Positions 9,264-19,893 of a stretch of DNA of 64,000 nucleotides are shown piece after piece. Location: contig NMRB01000940.1 of assembly GCA_002633025.1 (NCBI GenBank), positions 146,286 through 210,285 on the forward strand, given 5' to 3'. The translations under genes and the position numbers were made by a program. Every line of letters begins with the position of its first letter. Position 1 is the stretch's first letter. Below the pieces are notes generated by a model that saw only the letters and a program-made list of their open reading frames with translations, was not told where the DNA came from and made no database searches. Origin of the DNA: Notospermus geniculatus (taxonomy: Eukaryota; Nemertea; Pilidiophora; Heteronemertea; Lineidae).

Positions 9264-10892
9264 AGCATGGCGCACACCTGCGACCAAAATCATGCGACCA
9301 CCGACGAGACTGGCGACCACGACATCGCAGGCAAGCATCGCGTGCGAGGTCGCTCGCCGACCACACTTGCGACCATTTCAGTGAACCATCCGCAAACGAC
9401 TGACGACCTCCGGAAGCGACCGAAGTCGCCGACTATTGTGGTGTCGCATCGGAATTGTTTGCGGACGAAAGTTTCGTCGTTTTTGTATCGGTCGACTAGT
9501 CGCAAAGTAAGTCGGCCTTTGCGACCGCAAATTAACGGAGCTCGGTATTGCCACTTTTTCTCGACAGCCGGCGCCACTGTGCCACTCTCCAACCCAGGGA
9601 CCAACGACGTATTGGCGAGTTGACCCGATTTCCTCCGTACATTTTGTAATGCATTTTTGTAGTTTGTGGCTCCCTCTACGTCGGCAGTCAAATAACGCAT
9701 TTGAGATCCAATACCGTGCTCCTTTAAACATGTTGAATTTTTGGTCTCTTGATGCGATCGAAATTCTTTGGTCTCCGTTGGCCATTGAAACAGGTGTCAT
9801 TCTGGGCCGGTGTAGCACAGAAACTCCGCCAGTGCTTCGACAGCCTATCGGTGTTAAAATGCATGGGAAAATGTACAGCGTTTTCGAAAGATGGGCTTCG
9901 CTTGCGCTAGCGGAGTTTCTATGCGGCCATCCCAGATCGCCCAGTGCAACAATCTTCGGNCACCCCTGTTAACGACGACGGACAACACGCAACAAGAGAA
10001 GCATGGCGCACACCTGCGACCAAAATCATGCGACCACCGACGAGACTGGCGACCACGACATCGCAGGCAAGCATCGCGTGCGCGGTCGCTCGCCGACCAC
10101 ACTTGCGACCATTTCAGTGAACCATCCGCAAACGACTGACGACCTCCGGAAGCGACCGAAGTCGCCGACTATTGTGGCGTCGCATCGGAATTGTTTGCGG
10201 ACGAAAGTTTCGTCGTTTTTGTATCGGTCGACTAGTCGCAAAGTAAGTCGGCCTTTGCGACCGCAAATTAACGGAGCTCGGTATTGCCACTTTTTCTCGA
10301 CAGCCGGCGCCACTGTGCCACTCTCCAACCCAGGGACCAACGACGTATTGGCGAGTTGACCCGATTTCCTCCGTACATTTTGTAATGCATTTTTGTAGTT
10401 TGTGGCTCCCTCTACGTCGGCAGTCAAATAACGCATTTGAGATCCAATACCGCGCTCCTTTAAACATGTTGAATTTTTGGTCCCTTGATGCGATCGAAAT
10501 TCTTTGGTCTCCGTTGGCCATTGAAACAGGTGTCATTCTGGGCCGGTGTAGCACAGAATCTCCGCCAGTGCTTCGACAGCCTATCGGTGTTAAAATGCAT
10601 GGGAAAATGTACAGCGTTTTCGAAAGATGGGCTTCGCTTGCGCTAGCGGAGTTTCTATGCGGCCATCCCAGATCGCCCAGTGCAACAATCTTCGGCAAAC
10701 AATGTAACGACCACTTAAGCGATCAGATATGAGACGAGATTCGATTAATCCGGCGACCACAGTGACTGGTCGCTTGGTGCAACGATCTGCCGCAGACTAC
10801 GCGACAAATCCTGCAAATCTTCAGTCGCTCTAGCAGTCGGAAGGGCAGTCTCCAAAAAAAATCGCACAAAAATCGCAGGTGTGCGCCATGCT
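9264..10892. mobile_element. TIR element with an internal 736-bp tandem duplication
   Basis: The left terminus AGCATGGCGCACACCTGCGA occurs at 9264 and again at 10000, and its exact reverse complement ends the element at 10892. Sequence 9264-9958 is repeated almost without change at 10000-10694 (offset 736), with a single N at 9960 at the junction. The simplest reading is one 893-bp element (10000-10892) plus a duplicated left part, either real or an assembly join of two haplotypes. Long open frames here (about 118-194 codons) are identical between copies and sit inside the repeat, so they are not called as genes. The terminus AGCATGGCGCACAC is shared with the TTA-flanked MITE at 31244. Confidence 0.65.
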
Positions 10893-11132
10893 GAAGACAA
10901 GTTCCTGAATTGACTGCTGGAGTGACACGACAAGTGACCTCAACGGACCCGGATGAATACATGTTCACCAAGTATGATGTTTGTAGGTCAGGCCGACAAC
11001 TCCCATTTGCAATTTCATGCAATATGTGAGAAAATGGTCAAAATAGGCCCTACATATATGTACGTACAGCATGAGATTCTGTTCGTCAGGGACACCGCTG
11101 CAATAGTTCGGGGACGCTGGAATGAAAATATA

Positions 11133-11249
11133 GAGTTTTCGCAAAGCCCCCGATACGCCACGCGAATCCTTTTGTTCGGTGCTCTCGTCGTGGCATCGAA
11201 CAATGGGTTTGGCGTTCGCGTTGGCGTTTCGGGGGCGTTGCGAAAACTC
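11133..11249. mobile_element. Short MITE (GAGTTTTCGCAAAGCCCCCG ends)
   Basis: GAGTTTTCGCAAAGCCCCCG is answered by CGGGGGCGTTGCGAAAACTC. The element is about 117 bp, with no reading frame. The 10893-11132 flank shows nothing I can support. Confidence 0.6.
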
Positions 11250-11300
11250 CCTATTATTGAGCCCTGAGAAACCTGGGACGTTATTCACAAATCCCCCGTA

Positions 11301-11726
11301 GGCCCGTCTACACGATCGTACATTTGTTCAAAACATCATCATACATTTGCATGATGATGTTCAACTTTTAGCTGCATGTTTCATCTTGCCAACAAATGTT
11401 CACAACACCCCACAACGTTTGTATGATGATGTTCACGGACAAATGTATGATCGTGTGGACCGTTTTCCCAACAAACTTGAACAGCATCCAACATTATCCT
11501 TTCCCCATCATACTTCATCATACAAATGTCCATGAATGTTGGACTGTAGATGGAAATCCACAACAAACTTGAACATCATCATAGAAGTTTATGATGCTGT
11601 TTTGAACAAATGTATGATTGTGTAGACGTTCACCATACAGATGTCCATGAATGTTGGACTGTGTAGACGGAAATCCACAACAAACACAAAATGTTTTGAA
11701 CAATTGTATGATCGTGTAGACGGGCC
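11301..11726. mobile_element. MITE with GGCCCGTCTACACGATC ends and CATCATAC motifs
   Basis: GGCCCGTCTACACGATCGTA at the left is mirrored by GATCGTGTAGACGGGCC at the right. The interior repeats the words CATGATGATGTTCAA, ACAAATGT and CAACAAACTTGAACA. A second partial copy begins at about 11836, on the far side of the dispersed repeat at 11727-11835, so that repeat sits between or inside two copies of this MITE. Confidence 0.65.
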
Positions 11727-11835
11727 TTTAAGGGTACGCAAATCCTTTGTCAGACTGATAGTGAACAATAGGTTGTCCGCAAAAGGACAATAGTTTGCGC
11801 ACTCCCGTAAGTTACGGGAGCTTCGTGAATAAAGG
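11727..11835. repeat. Dispersed repeat, inverted copy of 49-155
   Basis: Near-identical reverse complement of the sequence at 49-155, from GGGTACGCAAATCC to GGGAGCTTCGTGAATAAAGG. Confidence 0.75.
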
Positions 11836-12111
11836 CCCGTCTATACGATCATACATTTGTTCAAAACACCATCATACATTTTCATGATGATGTTCAAGTT
11901 TGTTGTGGATTTCCGTCTACACAATCCGACATTCATGGACATTTGTATGATGAACTATGATGGGGAAAGGAAAACGAAAAGAAACTGGAGGCAAAGTTCC
12001 TTATTGTTTCAAAATGGATCTCACAATAGCCTCGTGAATGGTACTGCTGCATTAGTCATAATGACAGTGACCCGTCGTCGAAAAAGCAAAGGAGTAGGAA
12101 GGGCTGTCAAA

Positions 12112-12330
12112 GGACCGATTTTTTAAACGATGGCTAAGATAACCATCGGGTTTCGTTAACCCTCAGTTGACAAACTGTTTGTTAATCGAAGTGAATTTTT
12201 CGATTTTATGAATCGTTGATAACCAAACATTCTAAAAGTCAAAAGCTTTACTTTGGTTAATTCACGGTTTGTCAGAAAAGCCGATGGTTAAACCGAGGTT
12301 TACCTTAACTATCGTTTAAAAAATCGGCCC
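12112..12330. mobile_element. MITE with CCGATTTTTTAAACGAT ends
   Basis: GACCGATTTTTTAAACGAT and ATCGTTTAAAAAATCGGCC form the ends. The arms continue imperfectly through GGCTAAG...AACCATCGG against CCGATGGTTAAAC...CTTAAC. About 219 bp, non-coding. Confidence 0.65.
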
Positions 12331-12378
12331 AAAATGGGTTAAACAATGGATCAGGAGGAGAAGTGAGTTTGGAGCCTA

Positions 12379-12630
12379 AAGGGCTCCGCACACCAGCGAT
12401 TTTTCGAGCGATTTTCTAGGCGACCGGCCTTGCGACCACCGAAGCGACTAACATATTTTCAGTTTTTACAATTTTTGCTGACTCGAATGCGGCAAATGCC
12501 TCCTTGGAAGATCAGTGATGTGGTGGAAAACATCACTGATCCATCTCAAAGGTAAATATCGCAGGCGACGTAATACTAATAGTCGCATCGGTAGTCGCCC
12601 CCATTTTAGTCGCTAGTGTGCGGAGCCCTT
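12379..12630. mobile_element. Harbinger-like MITE, relative of 31244-31488
   Basis: The ends AAGGGCTCCGCACACCAGCGA and TCGCTAGTGTGCGGAGCCCTT are inverted repeats. Internally GATCAGTGATGT...ACATCACTGATC and the words GCGACCACCGAAGCGACT and GTCGCATCGGTAGTCGCC match, in opposite orientation, the better-preserved MITE at 31244-31488. Confidence 0.6.
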
Positions 12631-13110
12631 TAAGGGCATTTAGGTCTCCCATCCAACAGCATTGTCTGCGTCGAGTTCGCGGTGAAATGCGATTAACGAC
12701 AACGACAAGGAAATGACTTCAAATGGGGATCCTAGCTACGATAGAGGGCAGCACACAGAAACCCGGTGTGACAGGGATCAAAGTCTCCCTGGAATCAAAG
12801 TCTCGTCTTATTGTTCAGCGAGGGATTAGAATATGTGGCTATAGAGACCATGACATTCGAACATTGGCTTACAATACCGGGATATTGTTTGGCGGACTTG
12901 CATTCCTGGGACATTTATTCCTCTGATTCCTCTCACACCTTTATTATTAAAGTTACTTTCCGACACAATCAATTTTCTGATTAAAATCAAGTTTCATTGA
13001 AAACATAATGTCATATTATCATGATGAAATTGAACAACTCAACATCACGCAGGAGAAAACCATCTTGTCCAAACAAGGCCATCGACTGCGTCTTTAGCCT
13101 TGTCCCAATC
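12631..13110. other. Spacer without recognised gene
   Basis: Contains a 67-codon plus-strand open frame (12723-12926) with no recognisable motif and no clear splice context, which I do not call as a gene. Otherwise AT-rich unique sequence. Confidence 0.5.
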
Positions 13111-14053
13111 ATGTCATCTTTTGCGTTAACTCATATTATAAATGAATCTGACCCCTACTTGACCCCTCCTCCGAGCCAATCAGAACTCGTGACACAAATT
13201 GCCGTTCGGCACTTTCTCTTCTCTTCCCGCATTTGTAACACGGATTTCGATCGGCACGTCGATTAGCCTTCGCACACCGGATTGGCTGAGGCTCTGAACA
13301 CCTCAGAAGCGGGAAATGTGACGGATTCAAAACAGGCTACATGTAGATGGGCGTCAGGCTAGATAGACTGGTGAGAATCAGATGGGAAAAACAGGAGAGC
13401 TAGCCTGGTTCCACAGGCCTCGACAGATGGTTTGGGGTGGGAGAGTATGAGGCCAGGTACGCGGTAATCAAAAAGCCCGGAATTCCGGGCTTTCCTGACG
13501 TCACCAACGGTCGACGAGTCACATGAATTTTTATGTTTTTAATAATCATGCTACGTGTCTTACTTTGTAAAGCGCTTTGAAATATTTTATGTAAAGCGCT
13601 ATAGAAGTGGTTTTTTAATAATAATAATAATAATAATGTCATCTTTTGCGTTAACTCATAAATTATAATGAATCTGACCCCTACTTGACCCCGCCTCCGA
13701 GCCAATCAGAACTCGTGAAACAAACTGCCGTTCGGCACTTTCTCTTCTCTTCCCGCATACATTTGTAACACGGATTTCGATCGGCACGTCGATTAGCCTT
13801 CGCACACCGGAGTGGCTGAGGCTCTGAACTCCTCAGAAGCGGGAAATGTGACGGATTCAAAATAGGCTACATGTAGATGGGCGTCAGGCTAGATAGACTG
13901 ATGAGAATCAGATGGGAAAAACAGGAGAGCTAGCCTGGTTCCACAGGCCTCGACAGATGGCTTTGGGGTGGGAGAGTATGAGGCCAGGTACGCGGTAATC
14001 AAAAAGCCCGGAATTCCGGGCTTTCCTGACGTCACCAACGGTCGACGAGTCAC
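13111..14053 (+). repeat. Direct duplication (13111-13522 and 13636-14053) around a LINE-like tail
   Basis: The block starting ATGTCATCTTTTGCGTTAAC and ending GGTCGACGAGTCAC occurs twice in direct orientation with few differences. Between the copies, 13523-13635 holds GTAAAGCGCTTTGAAAT...TGTAAAGCGCTATAGAAG followed by an (AAT)n run. This resembles the 3' end of CR1/L2-type LINEs and is followed immediately by the second copy. The second copy runs straight into the intact foldback element at 13931-14595, whereas the first stops within the corresponding left arm. Confidence 0.75.
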
Positions 14054-14595
14054 GTGGTTTCAAGACAAGATGGCGACGTTGTTGAACCGCATTCGATGAG
14101 AAAATTTTGGATTTTTCATTGATTTCTAAGTATTTTCACTGTCTGACATACCTTGACGACTGTTCCTCTATTATCGAATTAAGGGGTGTGCATAAATCGC
14201 AGTTTTGTCAGGATTCCTTGGACATGATGACATGACGAGAGGCAACAACTCGACGTTTTACCATATCCAGTGGGAAGCACGGCCATAGTGTCACTTTCCA
14301 AAGCATATCGAAGGTATTTTCCCTGGGAGTGGCTTCAGCCCAATGTAACAACAACCACCATGACCACGTCTTCTGTTAATTTCTGCCAGCCCGGCCTAAG
14401 AAATCAATGAAAAATCCAAAATTTTCTCATCGAATGCGGTTCAACAACGTCGCCATCTTGTCTTGAAACCACGTGACTCGTCGACCATTGGTGACGTCAG
14501 AAAAGCCCGGAATTCCGGGCTTTTTGATTACCGCGAACCTGGCCTCATACTCTCCCACCCCAACGCCATCTGTCGAGGCCAGTGGAACCAGGCTA
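13931..14595. mobile_element. Mutator-like foldback element with 9-bp target duplication
   Basis: Terminal inverted repeats of about 195 bp begin TAGCCTGGTTCCAC, include the palindrome AGCCCGGAATTCCGGGCT and end near TTTTCATTGATTTCT. The nine bases CAGGAGAGC directly flank both ends (13922-13930 and 14596-14604). Long TIRs with a 9-bp duplication are diagnostic of the Mutator (MULE) superfamily. The 270-bp centre has no transposase, so it is non-autonomous. The arms also carry a GTTTCAAGACAAGATGGCGA motif. Confidence 0.75.
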
Positions 14596-14739
14596 CAGGA
14601 GAGCGTGACCTCCTCTTTCCCACCTCGGTCTCAATCAACAATGAATGGCCGAATGGGAATCTCAGTAATCTCTCAGGATTTGTACTCTGAGAGCCAAAAA
14701 CGTGTGATTAAGGATGAAATGCCCTCAATGCCCGCCTAC

Positions 14740-14906
14740 CTGGAGATCAACCGCCCACCATCGCCTTCTCCTCTGTTCCAATGTATGTGTACAACTTCCA
14801 TGAGCAAAATTAGCGTCTTTGCGTCCATCGACTGCTCTTGAAGCTAGGCCGCCCCAGCCAAGTGAACACTGAAATGCCTTCTTGCCAAACGCGATATTGC
14901 CACCCG
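14740..14906 (-). CDS. F-type lectin domain, first half, internal exon
   Basis: The exon is 167 nt, with acceptor GATTTCAG and donor GTAGGC after CAG. It encodes GGNIAFGKKAFQCS, ASRAVDGRKDANF, GSCTHT and WWAVDL, the ordered landmarks of the N-terminal half of an F-type lectin (FTP) domain: the NxAxGKxAxQ start, AVDG, the SCTHT turn and the WWxVDL strand. It enters in phase 1 and leaves in phase 0. The next downstream recognised exon is the second-half exon at 7832-8056, but the phases do not match, so a small middle exon is missing from view. The domain normally binds fucose in secreted or surface lectins. The 130 bases downstream of the donor are followed by the MULE-like element at 13931-14595. 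Confidence 0.8.
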
Positions 14907-14989
14907 CTGAAATCAACTACCACTGATCAAAATCAAGTCCAGATACCACTAAACGGTGGTTTACTAAACAATAAAGTAGGCCGATTATA

Positions 14990-15360
14990 GCCGTTACACT
15001 ACATAAAATCCCCGGGGTTTTTGCGGTCACACCTATGAATTGTCCGGCTTCGAGAAACCCGTGTCTGAAAAACACGGGTTTTTGAGACACGGCAAGCTCG
15101 CCGTGCTTTTCGAAATCCCCGTATTTACGTTAGTTCTTCGCACGGCTACAGATGGCGCAGCCACTAAGTGACGGCGTTTTCGCGCCTCCAACAATGTGGG
15201 ACAATACAGAAATGGCCGAAGAGTCAGTGCATGCAGCGCAACTCGCCGGGCTATACTCAACTATAATGTAGTAGTGTGACCTCTCGCCGGGATTTTCGCA
15301 CACACGGGTTTGACACACGGGTGTGGAAAAACACGGGTATTTTCAACAGGTGTAACCTTA
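14990..15360. mobile_element. Element rich in ACACGGGTTT words
   Basis: The segment from TTACACTACATAAAATCC to AACAGGTGTAACC has ends that pair weakly and contains several internal palindromes (AAACCCGTGTCTGAAAAACA, ACACGGCAAGCTCGCCGTG). A reverse-oriented partial copy lies at 31977-32110. Probably a hairpin-rich DNA element; no coding sequence. Confidence 0.5.
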
Positions 15361-15539
15361 GCTAGTATTCACAGAAATCGTTCCAGTCTTGATCGACTAA
15401 CAAAACTGACAGGGGATACATTGTATACGAACCACTTGGGATCGAGATCTGTTGACCAGTCAGGCAATGCAGGGTCCTCGACCAGCCGATCGTCAGACGA
15501 ACAAGCATTAACAGCTGGTGGTCAGCGCGAGGTTCGACA

Positions 15540-15850
15540 TGGCCCCTATTTTGGGCCCCATATTGTGCAATAATATTGATCGTGTATGGCCCGTTTCAAG
15601 CGGCCTATCCACGTGCAATATTATTGCACAATATGAGGATCAAAATGGGCAATATTATTGCCAATCTTTCTGCCATCCATTATGCCAGAAGCACATGACG
15701 CCCATTTTGGGCCCCATATTGTGCAATATTATGGCCAATCATGTGCAGCAGATTGCATCATGTGATCATAGGATGTCACATCGTATCGGACACTCAATCA
15801 TCGTATCGGATCCTAAAACCCCGTATCGGACAGCCCTCCTAGTTTCAGCC
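15540..15850. repeat. Palindrome-rich stretch with GGGCCCCATATTGTGCAAT repeats
   Basis: GGGCCCCATATTGTGCAAT occurs at about 15555 and 15710, with the complementary form ATTATTGCACAATATG at about 15622-15640. Further on, CGTATCGGA recurs three times between 15781 and 15835. It looks like fragments of small inverted-repeat elements. Confidence 0.5.
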
Positions 15851-15951
15851 AATCAGAGCGTAGGCCTGTTGTTATAGTTGCTAGGCAATTTGAGAATCTC
15901 TCCATCAGCATTTCAAGATGTCTGCCACAGAAAGATTTGCCTCGCTCTCTG

Positions 15952-16044
15952 NNNNNNNNNNNNNNNNNNNNNNNNNNNNNNNNNNNNNNNNNNNNNNNNN
16001 NNNNNNNNNNNNNNNNNNNNNNNNNNNNNNNNNNNNNNNNNNNN
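15952..16044. other. Assembly gap (93 N)
   Basis: Unresolved bases. Open frames that cross it are not supported. Confidence 0.99.
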
Positions 16045-16495
16045 ATTGGGTTGCATTGAACAACGAGAACATTTGCAAAGAGTGGATGGCAGGTCGTCCA
16101 ATATGGATTTTTGTTGGATGAAGAAAAGTTATATCGGACTCGGCTTCGTCTCGTCCGATATAACTTTTCTTCATCCAACAAAAATCCATATTGGACTCCC
16201 TACCATCCACTATTTGTATATTAATAAACTTTTCTACCGCCAAGAAAAGCGAAGGATTTACCGATGTGAATTGACATTTAAAGCAATAAAGTTGTACAGT
16301 GATGATGCGAAAAATACGCTTATTCTGACCCCACAAATCATTTTTTAGCTCACTGGGGTGAGCTATTACAATGGTGCAGGGTCCGTCGTCCGTCGTCGTA
16401 TTCCGTTAGCAGGGCACGTTTCGTAACCGCTGGAGCGATTGATCTGAAACTTGGTACATATATACCACTAGGTCAGATGACCCACGGCACCAAGT
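16045..16495. repeat. Repeat with 43-bp hairpin, duplicated at 19427-19893
   Basis: This block occurs again almost unchanged at 19427-19893. It holds a 43-nt inverted repeat (16096-16138 with 16154-16196; arm starts GTCCAATATGGATTTTTGTT) with a 15-nt spacer. The block runs into the hairpin end of the pearl-like element C, so the duplicated unit spans two repeat types. The mirror-image open frames in the arms are a consequence of the hairpin, not genes. Confidence 0.75.
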
Positions 16496-17237
16496 TTTGG
16501 ACCCATTCGACTCTCAGTTCGGCCACCAGGTGGCGGAAACCAAAAACACAAAAAGTGCAATAACTCCTGAACTAATGACTAGATCATCTCCAAATTTGTA
16601 TCATAGGTGTAGCTAATAAGGATACATAACATATATAACGGGTTTTTGATTTGACCTACTTTTCAAGGTCAGCAGAGGTCAAAGTTCGACAAAAGTGACG
16701 AACCTCCCACAGTTTGTCATTATTTCACCGAGCGACTTCATATCTTGCATAAACATGCATTGGAAGGTTCCTTAAAAAACACCAAGTTTCGGCCTGATTT
16801 GACATCCAGTATGGCCGCCAGGTGGCTTAACCTGAAAATCAAGTAAGTGCTATTACTCGGGAACTGCTTGACGCAGAGTGCTCAAATTTGATATTTACCT
16901 CCATCTAGATGACCTCTACATGCATGTCAAATTTCGGCCTGTTTTGACCTCAAACATGGCCACCAGGTCGCGTAACCCAAAAATAATCAAAGTGCTGTAA
17001 CTCAGGAACGCCTTAACCCAAAGCGCTCTAATGTGATATGTGGCCCCCCTGCATATGACCTTTATGTCCATGTGAAGCTTTAGCCCGATCGGATCGGACA
17101 TCCAATATGGCCGCCAGGTGGCGTAACCCGAAAATAATCAAAGTCCTACCTGGGAATGACTTGACCCAGATTGCTCATAACTGATATGTAGGCTACCTCC
17201 CTCTGTCATTAGACTATTATGTCCAACCCAGTGAGCA
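16346..17237 (-). mobile_element. pearl/HINE-like element C with ~148-bp core repeats
   Basis: Read on the minus strand: the end GCTCACTGGG (complement of 17228-17237), core repeats marked by GCCACCTGGCGGCCAT-type motifs at about 17107, 16957, 16811 and 16518 (spacing 146-150 or twice that), a GTCCGTCGTC-type simple repeat (16381-16399), and a terminal hairpin TAGCTCAC/GTGAGCTA (16346-16365). The hairpin arm repeats the outer end as a 10-bp inverted match. It has the same plan as elements A, B and D but unrelated sequence. A truncated copy follows at 19736-19893. Confidence 0.65.
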
Positions 17238-17394
17238 CATGGTCCATGGACCATTTCATTGAAAATTCAACTACCCATTGCATCAGGATATTGCATCATC
17301 TCCGATCGCCCCAAATTTTGAGGTGAAACAAAGCCGCAAAGCATGTGTATTCTTTATTGAGCCCCTTTCCAGTATTAACATATAGATGAGTAGT

Positions 17395-17628
17395 ATATAC
17401 TCTAGATTCGTTCTTCTACGGTTACTTCAGATATTCATGCTGTAGGTTAAGGCCGAGCCCACAATATAGACCATACAAAGAATTTATCGATTATATTCAA
17501 CATAACTGACCAATGAGTGAGTCTTGCGTTACAGCTCTTTATTTTGCCATGCATATTCAATAGGGTAGGTGGTCATATATGGGTGTTCAGTGAAGTAACC
17601 TTAGAAGAACGAATGTAGAGTATGTAAA
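17395..17628. mobile_element. MITE with ATACTCTAGATTCGTTCTTC ends
   Basis: Arms of about 34 nt: ACTCTAGATTCGTTCTTCTA to GGTTACTTCA, against TGAAGTAACC to AGAAGAACGAATGTAGAGT. Non-coding. Confidence 0.6.
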
Positions 17629-17663
17629 TAACTCATGTACGCTCATGTACATGGATACCAAGG

Positions 17664-17777
17664 GCCTGTTTCCTAAAGTGACTTCATTCAAGCTAATGGT
17701 ACCACCATAAACTGCAATGCGTTTTCCATTTGGTTAAAGGTACCATAAGCTTGAACTCACTTTATTATGAAACAGGA
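17664..17777. mobile_element. Short MITE (CCTGTTTC ends), copy 1
   Basis: CCTGTTTCCTAAAGTGACTT and AGTCACTTT...GAAACAGG-type ends enclose GCTAATGGTACC and GGTACCATAAGC. A second copy of the same family lies at 46449-46554. Confidence 0.6.
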
Positions 17778-17812
17778 ACCTACTTTGTACCCTCCTGGTG
17801 TGCCCTGCAGAG

Positions 17813-17990
17813 CCGGTGTAACGTTTTTCAGTGTGGCCGTTTTTCTGTGTGATTCCCATTGTTCGGAACACACTGGGAAACGAACTCACTGTTTCTCTGT
17901 GTGTCGCTCATTGTCCAGTCGCCGCTTATTCCGTCAATCTATTGTATTGTCACACTGGCTCACGGGCCTCACTGAAAAACGTTACACCGG
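17813..17990. mobile_element. MITE with CCGGTGTAACGTTTTTCAGTG ends
   Basis: A perfect 20-bp inverted repeat (CGGTGTAACGTTTTTCAGTG and its complement) bounds 178 bp of non-coding sequence. From 17991 to 18590 I see no gene; open frames there have no recognisable motif. Confidence 0.65.
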
Positions 17991-18593
17991 AAGTATGCCT
18001 GGCCTTTGAATCTTTTGGACAGGGATGCGCGCACAATATCAAACCATGCCTAAAACGATATCGCTTTGTCTACGGTGGCTCGCGAGGAAAACACCATGTT
18101 GATGTCACGTCGCACCCGCGATTTCCGGAGTGGGACGGAAAAGACCGCATCAAGTGAAGAAATCATCACCAGATCGCGGTCGTCGTGGAATAGGTGGCAA
18201 CTGCACGCTAGGAATCTTATAGTCTCGCGCAACCAGCCCCTCGTTCATACTCCGAGGTCGTGAGACCGAGGGTCTGGCACGAAACGCAGTTCTCATTGTA
18301 ATTTGGTCAGTGACCTTATTCCGATGATTCAAAATAAGGGGCGCTTCGCTGATTTGCTAGTCACTACCAATGCATCATGGGTCCCAAATGTTGGTGACGA
18401 AGGCTGCAGTTTCACTCGCATGCTGCATGCTTTTTGCATTGATTGTGCTTGCATGCAGTGCAGTGTAGTTGTGTTCTACGTCATCGTCGGTAGATTGTCC
18501 GCCATGATGGTTTTACAAGTCAAAGTAACCATATGGACCAGACTCTAAAATTGGAAATTGCAAGAGTCTGATGGCACGAGGCTAGGAATCCTA

Positions 18594-18896
18594 CAGTACA
18601 GGTCACAATTGACATCCCTAAATTCGCGTAAGTTATGCGTAAGACACTCGTAACATTACGCAACATCTCACGAGCTATGTTACGCGTAACTTACGAGATG
18701 AGTTACGTGGTGAGTTACGCGAATTTCGCTAGTTACGCGGTGAGTTACACAGTGAGCTACGAGGCGAGTTACGCGATTTTTGGGGAGTTTACGCTGTGAG
18801 TTACGCGACACCAAATCCGTGAGTTATTCGTACGTTACTCGTAACTTACGAGTAACGTACGCGAAGCCGTAGGGATGTCAATTGTGACCTGTACTG
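18594..18896. mobile_element. Tc1/mariner-like MITE with internal GAGTTACGCG array
   Basis: The ends CAGTACAGGTCACAATTGAC and its complement are perfect inverted repeats of more than 25 bp, flanked by TA on each side (18592-18593, 18897-18898). CAGT ends at a TA target are typical of Tc1/mariner MITEs. The 240-bp interior is packed with variants of GAGTTACGCG/GCGTAACTC in both orientations. Confidence 0.75.
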
Positions 18897-19341
18897 TAAC
18901 TCTGGTCAGGTCGTCATGGAATGGAAACTGCAGATGTTCAACGTTTGAGATTCGTAATCTTTTGGATCGACGGCTAATGCCGATCGTCGCAGAGGAGACG
19001 AAAATTTAGTCATGTCCCACTAATAGACGACTTGATTTTTCGCGCCGCCGTGCGTCAGTGCTAAAGTGATCCGAAAAGGTACGAATAAGCTGCCTGTGCT
19101 GTGCCCTCGCAAGGTCGACCCGACATCAGCAAATTGCTGATGTCGGGGTCGCACCTACGATTGCCGGTGCCACGACGGAACACACGGCACCAGGTGTTCC
19201 AATCTTGAGCAGGTCGCAAAAGTGAAAATGTGTTGGTTCATCATGGAATAAGCTCATCTGCGCGAGGGAATCGTTACTCGAATCAGGTCGACCGCGAATC
19301 GATTACGCCTGTCAGCTGGGCCGTGTCTCGCTCGGGAGAAG

Positions 19342-19423
19342 GGTTCACTAGTCCGAAGGTTCAGTAGTCCGAAGGTTCACTAGTCCGAAGGTCCACTAGT
19401 CCGAAGGTTCAGTAGTCCGAAAA
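19342..19423 (+). repeat. 17-bp tandem repeat, about five copies
   Basis: The unit GGTTCACTAGTCCGAAG is repeated with C/A and C/G variants (CACTAGTCC, CAGTAGTCC). It abuts the duplicated hairpin block that starts at 19427. Confidence 0.8.
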
Positions 19424-19426
19424 TTA

Positions 19427-19893
19427 AATTGGGTTGCATTGAACAACGAGAACATTTGCAAAGAGTGGATGGCAGGTCGTCCAATATGGATTTTTGTTGG
19501 ATGAAGAAAAGTTATATCGAAATCGGCTTCGCCTCGTCCGATATAACTTTTCTTCATCCAACAAAAATCCATATTGGACTCCCTACCGTCCACTATTTGT
19601 ATATTAATAAACTTTTCTACCGCCAAGAAAAGCGAAGGATTTACCGATGTGAATTGACATTTAAAGCAATAAAGTTGTACAGTGATGATGCGAAAAATAC
19701 GCTTATTCTGACCCCACAAAGTCATTTTTTAGCTCACTGGGGTGAGCTATTACAATGGTGCAGGGTCCGTCGTCCGTCGTCGTATTCCGTTAGCAGGGCA
19801 CGTTTCGTAACCGCTGGAGCGATTGATCTGAAACTTGGTACATATATACCACTAGGTCAGATGACCTACGGCACCAAGTTTTGGACCCATTCG
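19427..19893. repeat. Second copy of the 16045-16495 block
   Basis: Direct copy, including the hairpin (arms around 19478-19578) and the first 150 bases of element C, which then breaks off. The 19894-20543 flank shows a few short open frames without recognisable motifs. Confidence 0.75.

Noticed and set aside
9267-10732. Open frames of 107-194 codons in both directions
   Set aside because: They lie inside the tandemly duplicated TIR element, are the same in both copies, overlap on both strands and show no protein-family motifs.
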